Source of the DNA: Ktedonobacterales bacterium
GTDB taxonomy: Bacteria > Chloroflexota > Ktedonobacteria > Ktedonobacterales > DATBGS01
Direction: 5' to 3'
DNA: 64,000 bases
Assembly (NCBI GenBank): GCA_036557285.1
Contig: DATBHW010000005.1
Coordinates: 62,001-126,000 of the forward strand
Below are positions 33,228 to 42,300 of this stretch, in pieces. Position numbers and translations under genes: made by a program. The notes beneath the pieces were generated by a model that was not told the DNA's origin, ran no database searches, and worked only from the letters and a program-made list of their open reading frames with translations. Numbering within the stretch: the first letter of the stretch is position 1; every line of letters starts with the position of its first letter.

Positions 33228-34325
33228 ATGACAAACGAAGCAAGTTACTGGCAGGCAGTGCTGACAAGGGACAGAAACTCCGATGGGCGCTTTGTCTACG
33301 CTGTGCGCTCTACAGGGATTTACTGCCGCCCGTCGTGTCCGTCGCGGCGGCCAAAGCGCGAACAGGTACTCTTCTTTCTGCTCCCGCAAGTGGCGGAGCA
33401 GGCAGGGTTTCGCGCCTGTCGGCGTTGCCAGCCGCGAACCGTTGACGGCTATACGAATGAGCAGGTTGAATTGGTACACCAGGCATGCCGCGCTATCGAG
33501 GCCCATCTTGATGACGATCTTAGCCTCGCCAGCCTGGGCGCTCAACTCCATATCAGCCCGCATCATTTACAGCGCAGTTTCAAGCGTATCGTGGGAATTA
33601 CACCACGCCAGTACGCCGAAACATGTCGCCTGGGCCGGTTCAAGAGCCGTCTCAGAGAAGGAGAAACCGTGACCAGCGCCATGTATGAAGCGGGCTATAG
33701 TTCCAGCAGCCGACTCTACGAGCGAGCGCCCGCCCACCTGGGCATGACACCAACCGCATATCGAAAGGGTGGTCTTGGGATGAATATTGTTTACACTATC
33801 GTTGATAGCCCTCTTGGCCGCCTGCTGGTTGCAGCAACAGAACGAGGGATTTGTGGAGTAAGCTTGGGCGACTCCGATGCCACGCTCGAAGCGGCTCTGC
33901 GCCACGAGTACCCCGCCGCGCAGATTCAACGCGACGAAGCCGGGCTGAAAGAATGGGCGCCCGCTTTCTTGAGCTACCTGAATGGCCGCCAGCCGGACCT
34001 TAGCCTGCCAGTTGACGTCCAGGCAACGGCATTTCAATGGCAGGTCTGGGAAGCACTGCGGGCCATCCCATCCGGCAGCACGCGCTCGTACAGCGAAGTC
34101 GCTCAAGCGATTGGTCATCCTAGGGCAACGCGCGCCGTCGCCAGAGCATGCGCTACCAATCCGGTAGCTCTCGTTATTCCCTGCCATCGCGTGGTGCGCC
34201 AGGACGGCCATCCTGGCGGCTACCGCTGGGGAATAGCGCGCAAGCAGCAGTTACTTGAGCAGGAGAAAGCAGCGCAATCCGCTGCCGATAAGGAAGCGAT
34301 GCAAACAGTGGGCAGGCATGGCTAA
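33228..34325 (+). CDS. ada: Ada: methylphosphotriester and O6-methylguanine-DNA methyltransferase / AraC-type activator
   Basis: A 365-residue full-length Ada. The N-terminal domain has the zinc cysteines Cys33, Cys37, Cys64 and Cys67 (CRPSC and CRRC), the first accepting methyl groups from phosphotriesters. An AraC-type HTH follows (about 85-175, LGAQLHISPHHLQRSFKR), then the Ogt-like domain (about 185-350) with the acceptor Cys in VIPCHRVV. It repairs DNA alkylation and, when methylated, activates transcription. ATG 33228 is chosen (GAGAGG upstream, AdaA begins there); the frame is open from 33072. Single-gene fusion as in E. coli. Confidence 0.94.
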   Translation: MTNEASYWQAVLTRDRNSDGRFVYAVRSTGIYCRPSCPSRRPKREQVLFFLLPQVAEQAGFRACRRCQPRTVDGYTNEQVELVHQACRAIEAHLDDDLSLASLGAQLHISPHHLQRSFKRIVGITPRQYAETCRLGRFKSRLREGETVTSAMYEAGYSSSSRLYERAPAHLGMTPTAYRKGGLGMNIVYTIVDSPLGRLLVAATERGICGVSLGDSDATLEAALRHEYPAAQIQRDEAGLKEWAPAFLSYLNGRQPDLSLPVDVQATAFQWQVWEALRAIPSGSTRSYSEVAQAIGHPRATRAVARACATNPVALVIPCHRVVRQDGHPGGYRWGIARKQQLLEQEKAAQSAADKEAMQTVGRHG

Positions 34326-34346
34326 TACTCAAATCCTGTTGAATGC

Positions 34347-34378
34347 GAGAGGCAGCCACCTACAGGTGGCTGCCTCTC
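34347..34378 (+). terminator. Intrinsic terminator-like hairpin after ada
   Basis: A perfect 14-pair stem (GAGAGGCAGCCACC and its complement) with a TACA loop, 22 bases after the ada stop. Only two T follow, so termination strength is uncertain. It lies before the convergent flippase gene. Confidence 0.6.
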
Positions 34379-34436
34379 TTCATGCGATGTGGTATAAACA
34401 GCCGCCATAGCGGTTAGACAGAGGCTTCCCAGACAG

Positions 34437-36122
34437 CTATAGGTTATTACCAGCCGAGGTAACATCAGCAGCGGCTAATGCCGATTTGGGGATCAGGCGC
34501 ATCAACGCAGTACGCAGCCAGGAGTGCATCCTGCTCAGCAGCGCCGCATCTTCGGCTTCCAGCGGTTTGACCAGCAGAAGCGCCGCAAGCAAGAGTACTG
34601 TAAAGAGCAGGCCCGCTCCGATCAAGCCCAGCCATCCTTCTGGGCGCCAGAGCAAACCCGCAATGACTGGCACTGCCAGCGCCAGCGCGTAGCGCAGCAC
34701 GAAGAGCAGTGGATAGCGCCGATTGAGAGAAGGCAAAAGATAGGCCAGTTGGGCCAGTTCCACCAGGACAGGCGGCAAGCCGGTAGCGATGAGCGCGCCC
34801 ATTGGTCCGTTTTTGGGGATAAGCAGAAAACCCAACAGAACAGTCAGCGCCAGCGAGGCCCATTGTAAGTACACGACGAAACGCTGCTTTTCCAGCACAT
34901 ACAACGCCGCTTGATGGGTACCTCCGCCTGAAACGCGCGTGAGGATATTAAAGACCAAAAAGAGTTGCAGCAGGGGGCCAACGTCGGCATACTCCTCCCC
35001 AAAAAGCAGGACAACAATGGCTTGTGCATTCAACAGCGAAAAGACCAGCAGCGGCAGCGCCAGCAATGTCTGGACCTTCAACACAGCGCGCCAGGAAGTC
35101 GCCAACCAGGAGCGGTTTTCGCCCGTGTAGGCGGCGGTCATCGTTGCCATACCCACGCCACTGAGGCCAGCCACCAGCAGCAATCCAGCAGAATGCCCTA
35201 GCTGAAAGGCCAGGTTGAAGAACCCTATCTGGGTTTTGCTAAAAGCATACAAGACCAGCAGCGAGATCACCACCTGCTTGAGCAATGCGTTGCCCGCCAG
35301 GTTCGTCAACCACGCGGCCACACTCAAGCGCAGGGCTGGCAGCAGTGAAATGGCCTGGCGTGGGCGTCGCATCAGCAAGAGAGGAGCGAGCCAGAAGAGG
35401 TAAGCGAAGGCTGTAAGCCAGGAGACGATCCCAAGCGCCCAGAACACGCCATCCACTCCCCAGCCCAGCTTCAGAAAGCCCCAGGCCAGCGCCAGATTGG
35501 CGGCCTGTGAGCATCCACTGACCACCAGAATGACACGAGTTCGCAGCAGGGATGTGAAGATCGCAAAAAGGATACTGACAATCCCGCTGCCACCCACATA
35601 GAACGCCAGCGAAATCAGATGGTTCTGAAGCGCCGCGTCTCCTAGAGCATCGGCAAGGCCGACAGATCCAGGGATACTGAGTTGATTCAGCCAGCCAGGC
35701 AGCACCGGTAGGAGGAAGAGCATCGCGGCACAGAACGCCAGGAGAAAGAGCAAGCGAGTACCGAGTAAGCGGCGAATAACGCTGCTCGCCTGCGCTCGCC
35801 CATCTTCGGTAAGCGCGCGCGGTACCCAGATCGTGGCAGCTTCTTCCAGCCCAAAAGAAGACAGATAGGAAACGGTTGTAAAGGCCGTAAGCCCGTAGGC
35901 GTATGCCCCGTACTCCTGGGGGGGTAAGCCGCGTGTCACTACCTCGGTCAGCAGAAAGCTTGAGCCAAAAAGCCAGAGTTGATACAGTTGGTTCCAAAGG
36001 AAGCCCATTGGTGCGCGTCGCACCAGCACCTCTGCTTGTAATGCGCCACTACCTCGCGCTTCAGTTCTGAGAGATGCGCTGGTCCTGGTTTGGCCGCCGT
36101 TTGTAGGGATGAAAATCACCAC
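34437..36122 (-). CDS. Oligosaccharide flippase-family membrane protein (Wzx/MATE-like)
   Basis: A 561-residue protein with about 14 hydrophobic segments from residue 45 to 525, a polar N-terminal tail of about 35 residues and a C-terminal cytoplasmic tail. The pattern FLWNQLYQLWLFGSSFLLTEVVTRGLPPQEYGAYAYG is that of polysaccharide-biosynthesis exporters (MOP superfamily), which flip lipid-linked glycans. No polysaccharide cluster surrounds it; the GT2 at 30065 is the only nearby sugar gene. The true start may be inside the tail. Confidence 0.85.
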   Translation of the reverse strand: MVIFIPTNGGQTRTSASLRTEARGSGALQAEVLVRRAPMGFLWNQLYQLWLFGSSFLLTEVVTRGLPPQEYGAYAYGLTAFTTVSYLSSFGLEEAATIWVPRALTEDGRAQASSVIRRLLGTRLLFLLAFCAAMLFLLPVLPGWLNQLSIPGSVGLADALGDAALQNHLISLAFYVGGSGIVSILFAIFTSLLRTRVILVVSGCSQAANLALAWGFLKLGWGVDGVFWALGIVSWLTAFAYLFWLAPLLLMRRPRQAISLLPALRLSVAAWLTNLAGNALLKQVVISLLVLYAFSKTQIGFFNLAFQLGHSAGLLLVAGLSGVGMATMTAAYTGENRSWLATSWRAVLKVQTLLALPLLVFSLLNAQAIVVLLFGEEYADVGPLLQLFLVFNILTRVSGGGTHQAALYVLEKQRFVVYLQWASLALTVLLGFLLIPKNGPMGALIATGLPPVLVELAQLAYLLPSLNRRYPLLFVLRYALALAVPVIAGLLWRPEGWLGLIGAGLLFTVLLLAALLLVKPLEAEDAALLSRMHSWLRTALMRLIPKSALAAADVTSAGNNL

Positions 36123-36233
36123 CCTTATCTACTCGCATATGCCCCTGGCGTGCCTGAGTATAGCATATCTCATCAAAAGCGCAAACCAACAAATCCTATA
36201 CCTCTGGCGCCAATAGAGAGAGCGCGGGGTACG

Positions 36234-36626
36234 TTAATCCTCTTGTGTACCAATAACCAGTTCAGGGTGATCAGTATAGGCTATCGCACGCACAATGTCG
36301 CCTTGACTGACAATGCCAACCAGCGATTCTCCGCGCATCACCGGCACGCGATTGATCTTCAGCCGCCCCAATAGTCGCGCAATCTCCTGAACAGGTGTAT
36401 CCTCAGCCACACTCGTGACCTTGCCGGTCATAATTTCACCTACCGTTGCGCCCGTTTTGCTCAGGAGATCGGCCCTGGTTGCCACTCCGATCACCGCCCC
36501 ATCGTCAGAGACAACTGGCGCGCCGCTGATATGGCGCAAAGAAAGAAGCTGCGCAAGATCAAAAACGGATGTCTGCACCGTGACTGTCAGGACCGCCGTA
36601 CTCATAATGTCGCGCGCTGTAAGCAT
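36234..36626 (-). CDS. Two-CBS-domain protein
   Basis: A 130-residue protein made of a pair of CBS domains (about 5-60 and 65-120). Each has the GAPVV or RVPVM strand followed by G-x-V/IVGV/IV and a T/SxxD element (ATRADLL, VSQGDIVRAI) used to bind adenine nucleotides. It has no fused effector domain, so it probably senses nucleotides for a partner or acts as a stand-alone regulator. The transcript would begin near 36773 with a 5' leader of about 147 bases. Confidence 0.9.
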   Translation of the reverse strand: MLTARDIMSTAVLTVTVQTSVFDLAQLLSLRHISGAPVVSDDGAVIGVATRADLLSKTGATVGEIMTGKVTSVAEDTPVQEIARLLGRLKINRVPVMRGESLVGIVSQGDIVRAIAYTDHPELVIGTQED

Positions 36627-36779
36627 CGGTAATCATCTTTCTCCCGGGTGGCGAGGCTGCTCTGGCCTCACCTGCCCTTGCAATGCTGTCAATCAGCCAA
36701 TCGTTGCTTCGATCTGCCTGTATCTTATCCCTGACCTGGCCGCGAGCAATGATGCTTCGGTATCTCCATTCTCCTCCAA

Positions 36780-36808
36780 AGTATAGTGAACCACTGCTGG
36801 ATGGTCAA
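36780..36808 (-). promoter_or_regulatory. Promoter of the CBS-domain gene
   Basis: On the minus strand TTGACC (36808-36803), exactly 17 bases and TATACT (36785-36780). It is divergent to the mod promoter at 36902. I see no clear structured element in the leader 36627-36773. Confidence 0.7.
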
Positions 36809-36901
36809 GGGAGGGCCAGGTACTCATTGGGCAGCTTACCTAGTGACACATGAGGAAGTTACACTGCTCTCGCTCTTTGTCTGAGGGGGCGCCCGCCAGA
36901 G

Positions 36902-36930
36902 TTGACATGGCGAAACCAGCATGCGATAAT
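36902..36930 (+). promoter_or_regulatory. Promoter of the mod genes
   Basis: TTGACA (36902-36907), a 17-base spacer and GATAAT (36925-36930), predicting a start near 36937 and a leader of about 197 bases before modA. Confidence 0.75.
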
Positions 36931-36936
36931 CCTCGC

Positions 36937-37133
36937 AACCTACTCAGCCACTAAATATTGAGTGGGTAAGTATCTTTTGCGCTTGCTGTAACCGTGAATT
37001 GAGGAGAAAGGGAGGTGCAGGGGAGGCAGACGTTGCCTCTTACGGCGTGAGGAATCATCCTGCAGAACGGTTTCTGCACTTCATGACGACCTTATCTTAA
37101 TGATAGCAGTCTTGTAGAAGGGGGACCATATTC
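36937..37133 (+). promoter_or_regulatory. Structured leader of modA (unassigned)
   Basis: The 5' leader holds several local pairings: CCACT/AGTGG (36949-36965), GAGGCA/TGCCTC around 37023-37039, and TGCAGAA/TTCTGCA (37071-37088 region). GTGCAG at 37015-37020 can instead pair with CTGCAC, so two structures compete. An 11-codon ORF (37015-37050, GTG start after GAGGAG) overlaps this. I compared it with the Moco riboswitch and did not find the conserved core. It may regulate modA, but that is inference. Confidence 0.35.
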
Positions 37134-37970
37134 ATGTCACGTTTGTTCAGGCTTTCCCGTCTTGCGATCCTCGTGGCGCTGCTCTTCTTTATGGGCACGC
37201 TAAGCGCCTGCGGCGAAGCTTCTTCTGGCAACAGCCCGACACCCGCGCCCAAGATCACGCTCAATGTCTTCGCGGCAGCCTCGCTGACCAATGCCTTTAA
37301 AGAGATCGGCCAGGCGTTCCAAACGGCCCACCCCAATGTCACCGTCAGCTTTAACTTTGCTGGCTCCCAGACACTGGCTTCCCAGATCAATCAAGGCGCC
37401 AAGGCTGATGTCTTCGCCTCGGCCAACCAGAAACAAATGGATGTCGTCGTCCAGGCCGGTGGCGCTGATGCCAGCAAAAGCCGGGTCTTTGTCCAGAACC
37501 TGCTGCTGGTAATCATCCCCAAGAGCAACCCTGGTCAGATCTCCACCCTGCAAGACCTCGCCAAGCCGGGCCTCAAGATCGTCCTGGCCGACAAGTCTGT
37601 GCCTGCCGGGCAATATGCCGCCGACTTCCTGACCAAGGCCAGCGCAGACCCCAGCTTCGGCGCCAACTACCAGGCCAATGTCACCAAGAACGTCGTCTCT
37701 TATGAAACCGATGTCGAGGCCGTCGTGACCAAAGTTGTCCAGGGTGAAGCCGACGCGGGCATTGTCTATGTCACTGATGCCCTGGCAAACTCCAGTCAGC
37801 TCGGCCAGATTGCCATTCCCACCAATCTACAAACAGTCGCCGTCTATCCAATTGCGCCGCTCAAGGCGTCCAAGAACGCGGCGACCGCTCAGCAGTTTGT
37901 AGACTTTGTTCTCTCCAGTGATGGGCAGACGATCCTCGCCAGGTATGGCTTCAAGTCCCCGAACGGCTAA
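37134..37970 (+). CDS. modA: Molybdate ABC transporter substrate-binding lipoprotein
   Basis: A 278-residue protein with a lipoprotein signal peptide: positively charged start, hydrophobic stretch to residue 23 and lipobox LSAC with Cys25 as lipid anchor. The mature part is a type II binding protein beginning LNVFAAASLTNAF, with the ligand-binding FAGSQTLASQI and DVFASAN motifs and the hinge YVTDAL, typical of ModA. It captures molybdate or tungstate outside the membrane. AAGGGGG precedes ATG. modB follows after a 117-base gap. Confidence 0.93.
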   Translation: MSRLFRLSRLAILVALLFFMGTLSACGEASSGNSPTPAPKITLNVFAAASLTNAFKEIGQAFQTAHPNVTVSFNFAGSQTLASQINQGAKADVFASANQKQMDVVVQAGGADASKSRVFVQNLLLVIIPKSNPGQISTLQDLAKPGLKIVLADKSVPAGQYAADFLTKASADPSFGANYQANVTKNVVSYETDVEAVVTKVVQGEADAGIVYVTDALANSSQLGQIAIPTNLQTVAVYPIAPLKASKNAATAQQFVDFVLSSDGQTILARYGFKSPNG

Positions 37971-38087
37971 ACGACCGCTCGATGAGCGCGCCCTGGCACA
38001 CATTGGCGCGCGCCGGGGCCGCTCTGGTATATTGCAAGTATCGGCTCTCCTTACAGGTGAGGGCAGAGGTCAGAGAGTGAGGCAGGT

Positions 38088-38960
38088 GTGCAACTTCAGT
38101 CCAGCGCAAAGGCGAACGTTCCACCCCAACCACGAGCAGCGCCGCTGCGGCTCAGCACGGCACGCTGGCTGGCGCTGGCGCGGCAGTTAGTCCTGGTGCT
38201 GGCGAGCCTGCCGATGCTGCTTTTCTTCCTGCTGCCCCTGGTGGCCCTGGTGCTGCGCGTGCCACTTGACACGCTGCTGGCGAACCTGGTAGACCCCACT
38301 GTCGCCAAAGCAGTCCAGTTGAGCCTGACCACGACCCTCATCACCACTGGCGTGACCATTCTGGCAGGTACCCCCATCGCCTATCTGCTCGCGCGCGGGC
38401 GCTTCCCTGGTCGCATCGTGGTGGATACCCTCATTGACCTGCCTATGCTGCTGCCGCCTGCGGTGGCGGGAATTGCGCTGCTCGTCGCTTTCGGACGGCG
38501 CGGGCTGCTGGGGCCGTCCCTTGAAAACGTTCATATCGAACTCGCCTTCTCCACTACGGCGGTGATCTTCGCGCAGGTGTTTGTGGCTGGTCCCTTCTAT
38601 GTGAAGACGGCGATCACCGCCTTTGCCCGTGTAGACCGCGAGATCGAGCAGGCCGCAGCGGTTGATGGAGCGGGCGCGTGGGGCGTCTTTCTGCGGATCA
38701 CGCTGCCGTTGTGCTGGAGTACGCTCTTCACCGGCGCAGTAATGACCTGGGCGCGGGCGATGGGCGAGTTTGGGGCTACGATCCTGTTTGCGGGCAACTT
38801 CCCCGGCATCACTCAGACGATGCCGTTGGCGATCTATGTCGGCTTCGAGAGCGATTTCCAGGCTGCACTCACCCTGTCGGTCATTCTGCTGGTGATTGCC
38901 TTCCTGGTGTTAGTCGTTGTGAAAGGGGTCTTGCGGCAGCGGTTGGCAACGACACTGTAA
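38088..38960 (+). CDS. modB: Molybdate ABC transporter permease
   Basis: A 290-residue BPD-type permease with six hydrophobic segments from residue 35 to 285, preceded by a polar N-terminal tail. The EAA loop region EIEQAAAVDGAGAWGVFLRITLPL couples to an ATPase, and GEFGATILFAGNFPGITQTMPLAIY is diagnostic of ModB. The start is GTG at 38088 (GAGTGAGG upstream; another GTG two bases earlier is out of frame). No modC follows, so its ATPase must be encoded elsewhere or shared. Confidence 0.93.
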   Translation: MQLQSSAKANVPPQPRAAPLRLSTARWLALARQLVLVLASLPMLLFFLLPLVALVLRVPLDTLLANLVDPTVAKAVQLSLTTTLITTGVTILAGTPIAYLLARGRFPGRIVVDTLIDLPMLLPPAVAGIALLVAFGRRGLLGPSLENVHIELAFSTTAVIFAQVFVAGPFYVKTAITAFARVDREIEQAAAVDGAGAWGVFLRITLPLCWSTLFTGAVMTWARAMGEFGATILFAGNFPGITQTMPLAIYVGFESDFQAALTLSVILLVIAFLVLVVVKGVLRQRLATTL

Positions 38961-39135
38961 GGCACTCCCAGCAAGAAAGGGGCACACTTATGTTTCCACA
39001 TGAAGCCCCGGCCTTTGATATGTAAAGCCATCCCTATCCCACCTTCTTAGCTCTCCCGTGGAGATTGTGCTATAGTACCTGCTGGCAAACGACCACCGGA
39101 GCGTCTCCACCGCAGGATGAAGGAGGTCCAGTTCG

Positions 39136-40122
39136 ATGGACCAGGCAAAGCACACAGTACCCCAGGAGCCAACAGAGGCGTCCTCCTCCCATGCAGCAGC
39201 GACACCTGGTCGCACGCCTCTCCTGAGACGCCGACTGCCGCGCTACCTGCTGCTGGCGCTGGCGCTGCTCATCCTGGTTTGGGGGTTTATTCCCGCTGTG
39301 CGTGCCTTCACCCTGATTGCCAATTTCTCGCACCGCTCGGCTCCTCTCGCTCCGACTGACCTTCCTGTCCAGAGCGTCCACTTTCGCGCCAGCGATGGTG
39401 TTGCGCTGGCGGGGTGGTTTGTTCCCACCTCCCCAACGGCTCCGACCGTCATCCTGGTACATGGCTTCAAGGGATCGCGCGCCGATATGCTGCCCTGGGC
39501 ACGGTTTCTGGCTGGGGCTGGCTACAATGTCTTGCTCTTTGATAGTCGCGGCTGCGGCGAAAGCGCAGGCTGGGCTATCACCGATGGCGCTCGTGACCCA
39601 AGTGACATCGTGGGCGCGGTTGCGTATTTGCAGCAGCGCGCCGACCTCCCGTCGAAGCGGTTTGGCGCACTGGGCGTGTCAATGGGCGCTGGCGCGGTCC
39701 TCCTGGCCGCCGCTCGTGAACCGGGGTTGCTGGCAACCGTGGCCGACAGCGCCTGGGCGGACCAGAGTGTGCAGATCCATCGTATGGATAGCCTTTCGCT
39801 TCCTTTCTTCTCGCTTCCGCTGCTCCCCTATGGCCCAGCCCTGGTGGATGCCCTGATTGGCGCGCATCTGGCCGATGCGCGTCCCCTGGCGGCCATCAGC
39901 CAGATCGCGCCTCGTGCGGTCATGCTCATTCACTCTGCCGATGATGAGAACACCACCACCCCGCTTTCCGGCGAGCGCCAACTCTATGCCGCTGCTGGTC
40001 AGCCCAAAGAGCAGTGGATTGCCCCCAGCGGTGGACACGCTGGCGCGCTGCATGCCCACACAGCGGAATATGAACAACGAGTCCTGGCTTTCTTTGCCAT
40101 GTATCTGCGCCCTGCTGCTTAG
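39136..40122 (+). CDS. Membrane-anchored alpha/beta hydrolase
   Basis: A 328-residue protein with a polar N-terminal segment (1-35), one membrane helix (about 36-58, LALALLILVWGFIPAV) and an extracytoplasmic alpha/beta-hydrolase domain. The nucleophile elbow is LGVSMGAGAVL with Ser, the oxyanion strand is VHGFKGSRADM, the Asp is in HSADDENTT and the catalytic His in SGGHAGALHAHT. The family includes peptidase S9/BAAT-like and esterase enzymes; substrate unknown. AAGGAGG lies nine bases before ATG. Separated by 175 bases from modB. Confidence 0.85.
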   Translation: MDQAKHTVPQEPTEASSSHAAATPGRTPLLRRRLPRYLLLALALLILVWGFIPAVRAFTLIANFSHRSAPLAPTDLPVQSVHFRASDGVALAGWFVPTSPTAPTVILVHGFKGSRADMLPWARFLAGAGYNVLLFDSRGCGESAGWAITDGARDPSDIVGAVAYLQQRADLPSKRFGALGVSMGAGAVLLAAAREPGLLATVADSAWADQSVQIHRMDSLSLPFFSLPLLPYGPALVDALIGAHLADARPLAAISQIAPRAVMLIHSADDENTTTPLSGERQLYAAAGQPKEQWIAPSGGHAGALHAHTAEYEQRVLAFFAMYLRPAA

Positions 40123-40203
40123 AACACCTCATAAAAACAAGGAATAGCATGGCCTCAGCCACGTGTAGCGCCGACCTGAGAGGGTTTTGTTAGCCTCGAT
40201 TAT

Positions 40204-40233
40204 TTGCCGCAGAAACCCCAGGAGAGATATAGT
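40204..40233 (+). promoter_or_regulatory. Candidate promoter of the ABC-2 exporter
   Basis: TTGCCG (40204-40209), an 18-base spacer and TATAGT (40228-40233), about 120 bases before the ATPase gene. The sequence just upstream (40163-40176) contains a GTAGCGCC fragment related to the palindromic repeats. Confidence 0.4.
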
Positions 40234-40354
40234 AGTATCTGTAGCATCAATCATTGACCGGTAATCTGACTGTGCTATCAAGCAAGCCAATCACCAGAAA
40301 GCTGGATGACACCAGCAGCAAAGACCAGGACCAACCCCTCAGGAGCAGCAACAC

Positions 40355-41341
40355 GTGCAACAACAAGAAAGGACCACAGTCGAAGAGGCTGCAAAACATA
40401 AACACGAGGCGGATTCTCCCCTTGAGACCCCAGCCATTACCGTTGAAAATATTACGAAACGCTATGGGGCTGTACACGCCGTAGACGGCCTCAGCTTTAC
40501 CGTTGGCGTTGGAGAAGTCTTCGCGTTGCTTGGCCCCAACGGAGCGGGCAAAACCACCACCGTCGAAATCCTGGAGGGCTATCGCTCGCCAGATGCAGGG
40601 ACGGTTCGCGTGCTGAGCCTGGACCCGATCCGCCAGGGGCAGCGACTCAAGCAGCAGATCGGCATCATGCTTCAGCAAGATGGCTTGTATCCTGGCCTCT
40701 CCGCGCGCGAAGCACTGCGGCTCTACGCGCAGTTCTACGAACATCCTGCCGACTCCGAAGCCCTGCTGGAGCGCGTAGGGCTTCAGTCGGCGGCAAAGAC
40801 CCGCTGCCGCCAGCTTTCCGGCGGCCAGAAGCGCAGGCTGGCGCTGGCCGTAGCCTTGGTGGGACAACCAACGCTGGTCTTTCTGGACGAACCCACTGCC
40901 GGCATGGACCCCCAGGCGCGGCTGGCTACCTGGGAAATTATTCGTGACCTCCGGCGCGAGGGGGCAACCGTCCTGTTGACGACACATCTGATGGACGAGG
41001 CTGAGAAGTTGGCAGATCACGTAGCGATCATCGATCATGGGCGGCTGGTGGCCCTCGATACCCCTGTAGCCCTGACAGGCGCAGCCGCAGCCGGAATGAT
41101 ACGCTTCAGCGCGCCCTCCGGGCTGAATTGCGCGGCGCTGGGAGCGTTGCCCGACGCGCAGGAAGCCAGAGAGGTCAGCCCTGGCTCCTACGTACTCAAA
41201 ACCACGAATGCCTCGGCGCTGCTCGCCGAATTGACAGGCTGGCTCCGTGACCAGAGCATTACCTTAACAGAACTGCGCGTTGGGCATGGCTCGCTGGAAG
41301 AGATTTTCCTCCAGTTGACCGGAACAGAGGTGCGCCTGTGA
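40355..41341 (+). CDS. ABC-2-type transporter ATPase
   Basis: A 328-residue ATPase with a 30-residue polar N-terminal tail. Walker A is GPNGAGKTTT near residue 66, signature LSGGQKRRLALA, Walker B LVFLDEPTAGMDP and switch His in LTTHLMDEAEKLADH. The C-terminal region (about 235-328) is the usual DrrA/CcmA-like dimer domain. GTG at 40355 is used, with AGGAG ten bases upstream. It overlaps the permease by four bases (GTGA), so the pair forms an exporter for a drug, lipid or polymer. Confidence 0.93.
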   Translation: MQQQERTTVEEAAKHKHEADSPLETPAITVENITKRYGAVHAVDGLSFTVGVGEVFALLGPNGAGKTTTVEILEGYRSPDAGTVRVLSLDPIRQGQRLKQQIGIMLQQDGLYPGLSAREALRLYAQFYEHPADSEALLERVGLQSAAKTRCRQLSGGQKRRLALAVALVGQPTLVFLDEPTAGMDPQARLATWEIIRDLRREGATVLLTTHLMDEAEKLADHVAIIDHGRLVALDTPVALTGAAAAGMIRFSAPSGLNCAALGALPDAQEAREVSPGSYVLKTTNASALLAELTGWLRDQSITLTELRVGHGSLEEIFLQLTGTEVRL

Positions 41342-42147
41342 ATATCCCCTCTCAAACAACGTCGCTTACCCAAGGCAGACCGGAGCAGGCGCAGCAGAAT
41401 ACTTCGGCGGGCGTCGGGTTGCTGGTTCGCTCCATTCTGGCGCAGACGCGCGTTGAATTACTCCTGACCATTCGACGCGGCGAGAGCGTGTTGATTACCA
41501 TCATTGTGCCGGTAGTCCTGCTCGTCTTTTTTGCTTCACTCAACATTGTGCCAACGGGCGGGCGAGCCGTTGACTTTCTCCTGCCTGGCATGCTGGCGCT
41601 GGCCGTCATGGCAACCGGCATGGTCAGCCTGGGCATCGCTACCGCTTACGAACGCTACTATGGCGTGCTAAAGCGGCTGGGAGGTTCGCCGCTGCCGCGC
41701 GGCGGATTGATTACCGCCAAGATAGCATCCGTCCTCGTGCTAGAAGGCGCTCAGATCGTCTTGCTGGTTGGGGTGGCTGTTGGCGTCTATGGCTGGCGGC
41801 CACAGGGCGAATTGGCCGTTGCGCTGCTGGCGCTGGCGCTGGGTACGGCAGCCTTTGCCGGATTGGGTCTGGCGATGGCTGGCAGTTTGCGGGCGGAAGC
41901 CACGCTGGCTGGCGCGAATGGCCTGTATCTGATTTTCCTCTTGTTGGGCGGTGTCCTCTTGCCGCCCGATCATCTTCCGGCTCCCCTGGAGGCTCTGGCG
42001 CGCGCCCTCCCTGCCGCCGCGCTGACCGACGCGCTCCGCGCCTCCATGACCAGCGGGGCAGCCTTCCCTGGCTCCGACCTCATCCTGCTGGCCGTCTGGG
42101 CCGCCATCATCCTCCTCGTTGCCATGCGCACCTTCCGTTGGGAATGA
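41338..42147 (+). CDS. ABC-2-type transporter permease
   Basis: A 269-residue membrane protein with six hydrophobic segments (about 47-65, 78-100, 123-148, 157-185, 193-212, 236-265). The ATPase-coupling segment RYYGVLKRLGGSPLPRGG follows the second helix, as in DrrB-type permeases. The GTG start overlaps the ATPase stop. It forms the membrane part of the exporter. A terminator follows 11 bases after the stop. Confidence 0.9.
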   Translation: MNIPSQTTSLTQGRPEQAQQNTSAGVGLLVRSILAQTRVELLLTIRRGESVLITIIVPVVLLVFFASLNIVPTGGRAVDFLLPGMLALAVMATGMVSLGIATAYERYYGVLKRLGGSPLPRGGLITAKIASVLVLEGAQIVLLVGVAVGVYGWRPQGELAVALLALALGTAAFAGLGLAMAGSLRAEATLAGANGLYLIFLLLGGVLLPPDHLPAPLEALARALPAAALTDALRASMTSGAAFPGSDLILLAVWAAIILLVAMRTFRWE

Positions 42148-42158
42148 GGCAAACGAGT

Positions 42159-42193
42159 AAACAGCGGAGGGCATCGAGTACCCTCCGCTGTTT
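42159..42193 (+). terminator. Intrinsic terminator after the ABC-2 exporter
   Basis: A perfect 13-pair stem (AAACAGCGGAGGG and CCCTCCGCTGTTT) around a nine-base loop. The 3' arm ends in TTT. Confidence 0.75.
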
Positions 42194-42249
42194 ATCGCGT
42201 CCTCTTTCAACCTTCCAACCTTCACCTTGACGTTCACTGCTCACATATC

Positions 42250-42281
42250 CTAAGATATATCCTACAAGTAGAATATATTCT
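42250..42281. promoter_or_regulatory. Candidate operator: AT-rich palindromes before the MFS gene
   Basis: AGAATATATTCT (42270-42281) is a perfect 12-base palindrome, and a second GATATATC-type palindrome lies just upstream (42254-42261). Such paired palindromes often bind TetR or MarR repressors of efflux genes, but no regulator gene is adjacent. Also possible as an A+T-rich promoter region. Confidence 0.35.
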
Positions 42282-42300
42282 GTAAGCGCCTCACGCGCTC

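Noticed and set aside
36937-37133. Moco riboswitch before modA
   Set aside because: The conserved Moco core sequence could not be found despite structured elements and the fitting gene context.
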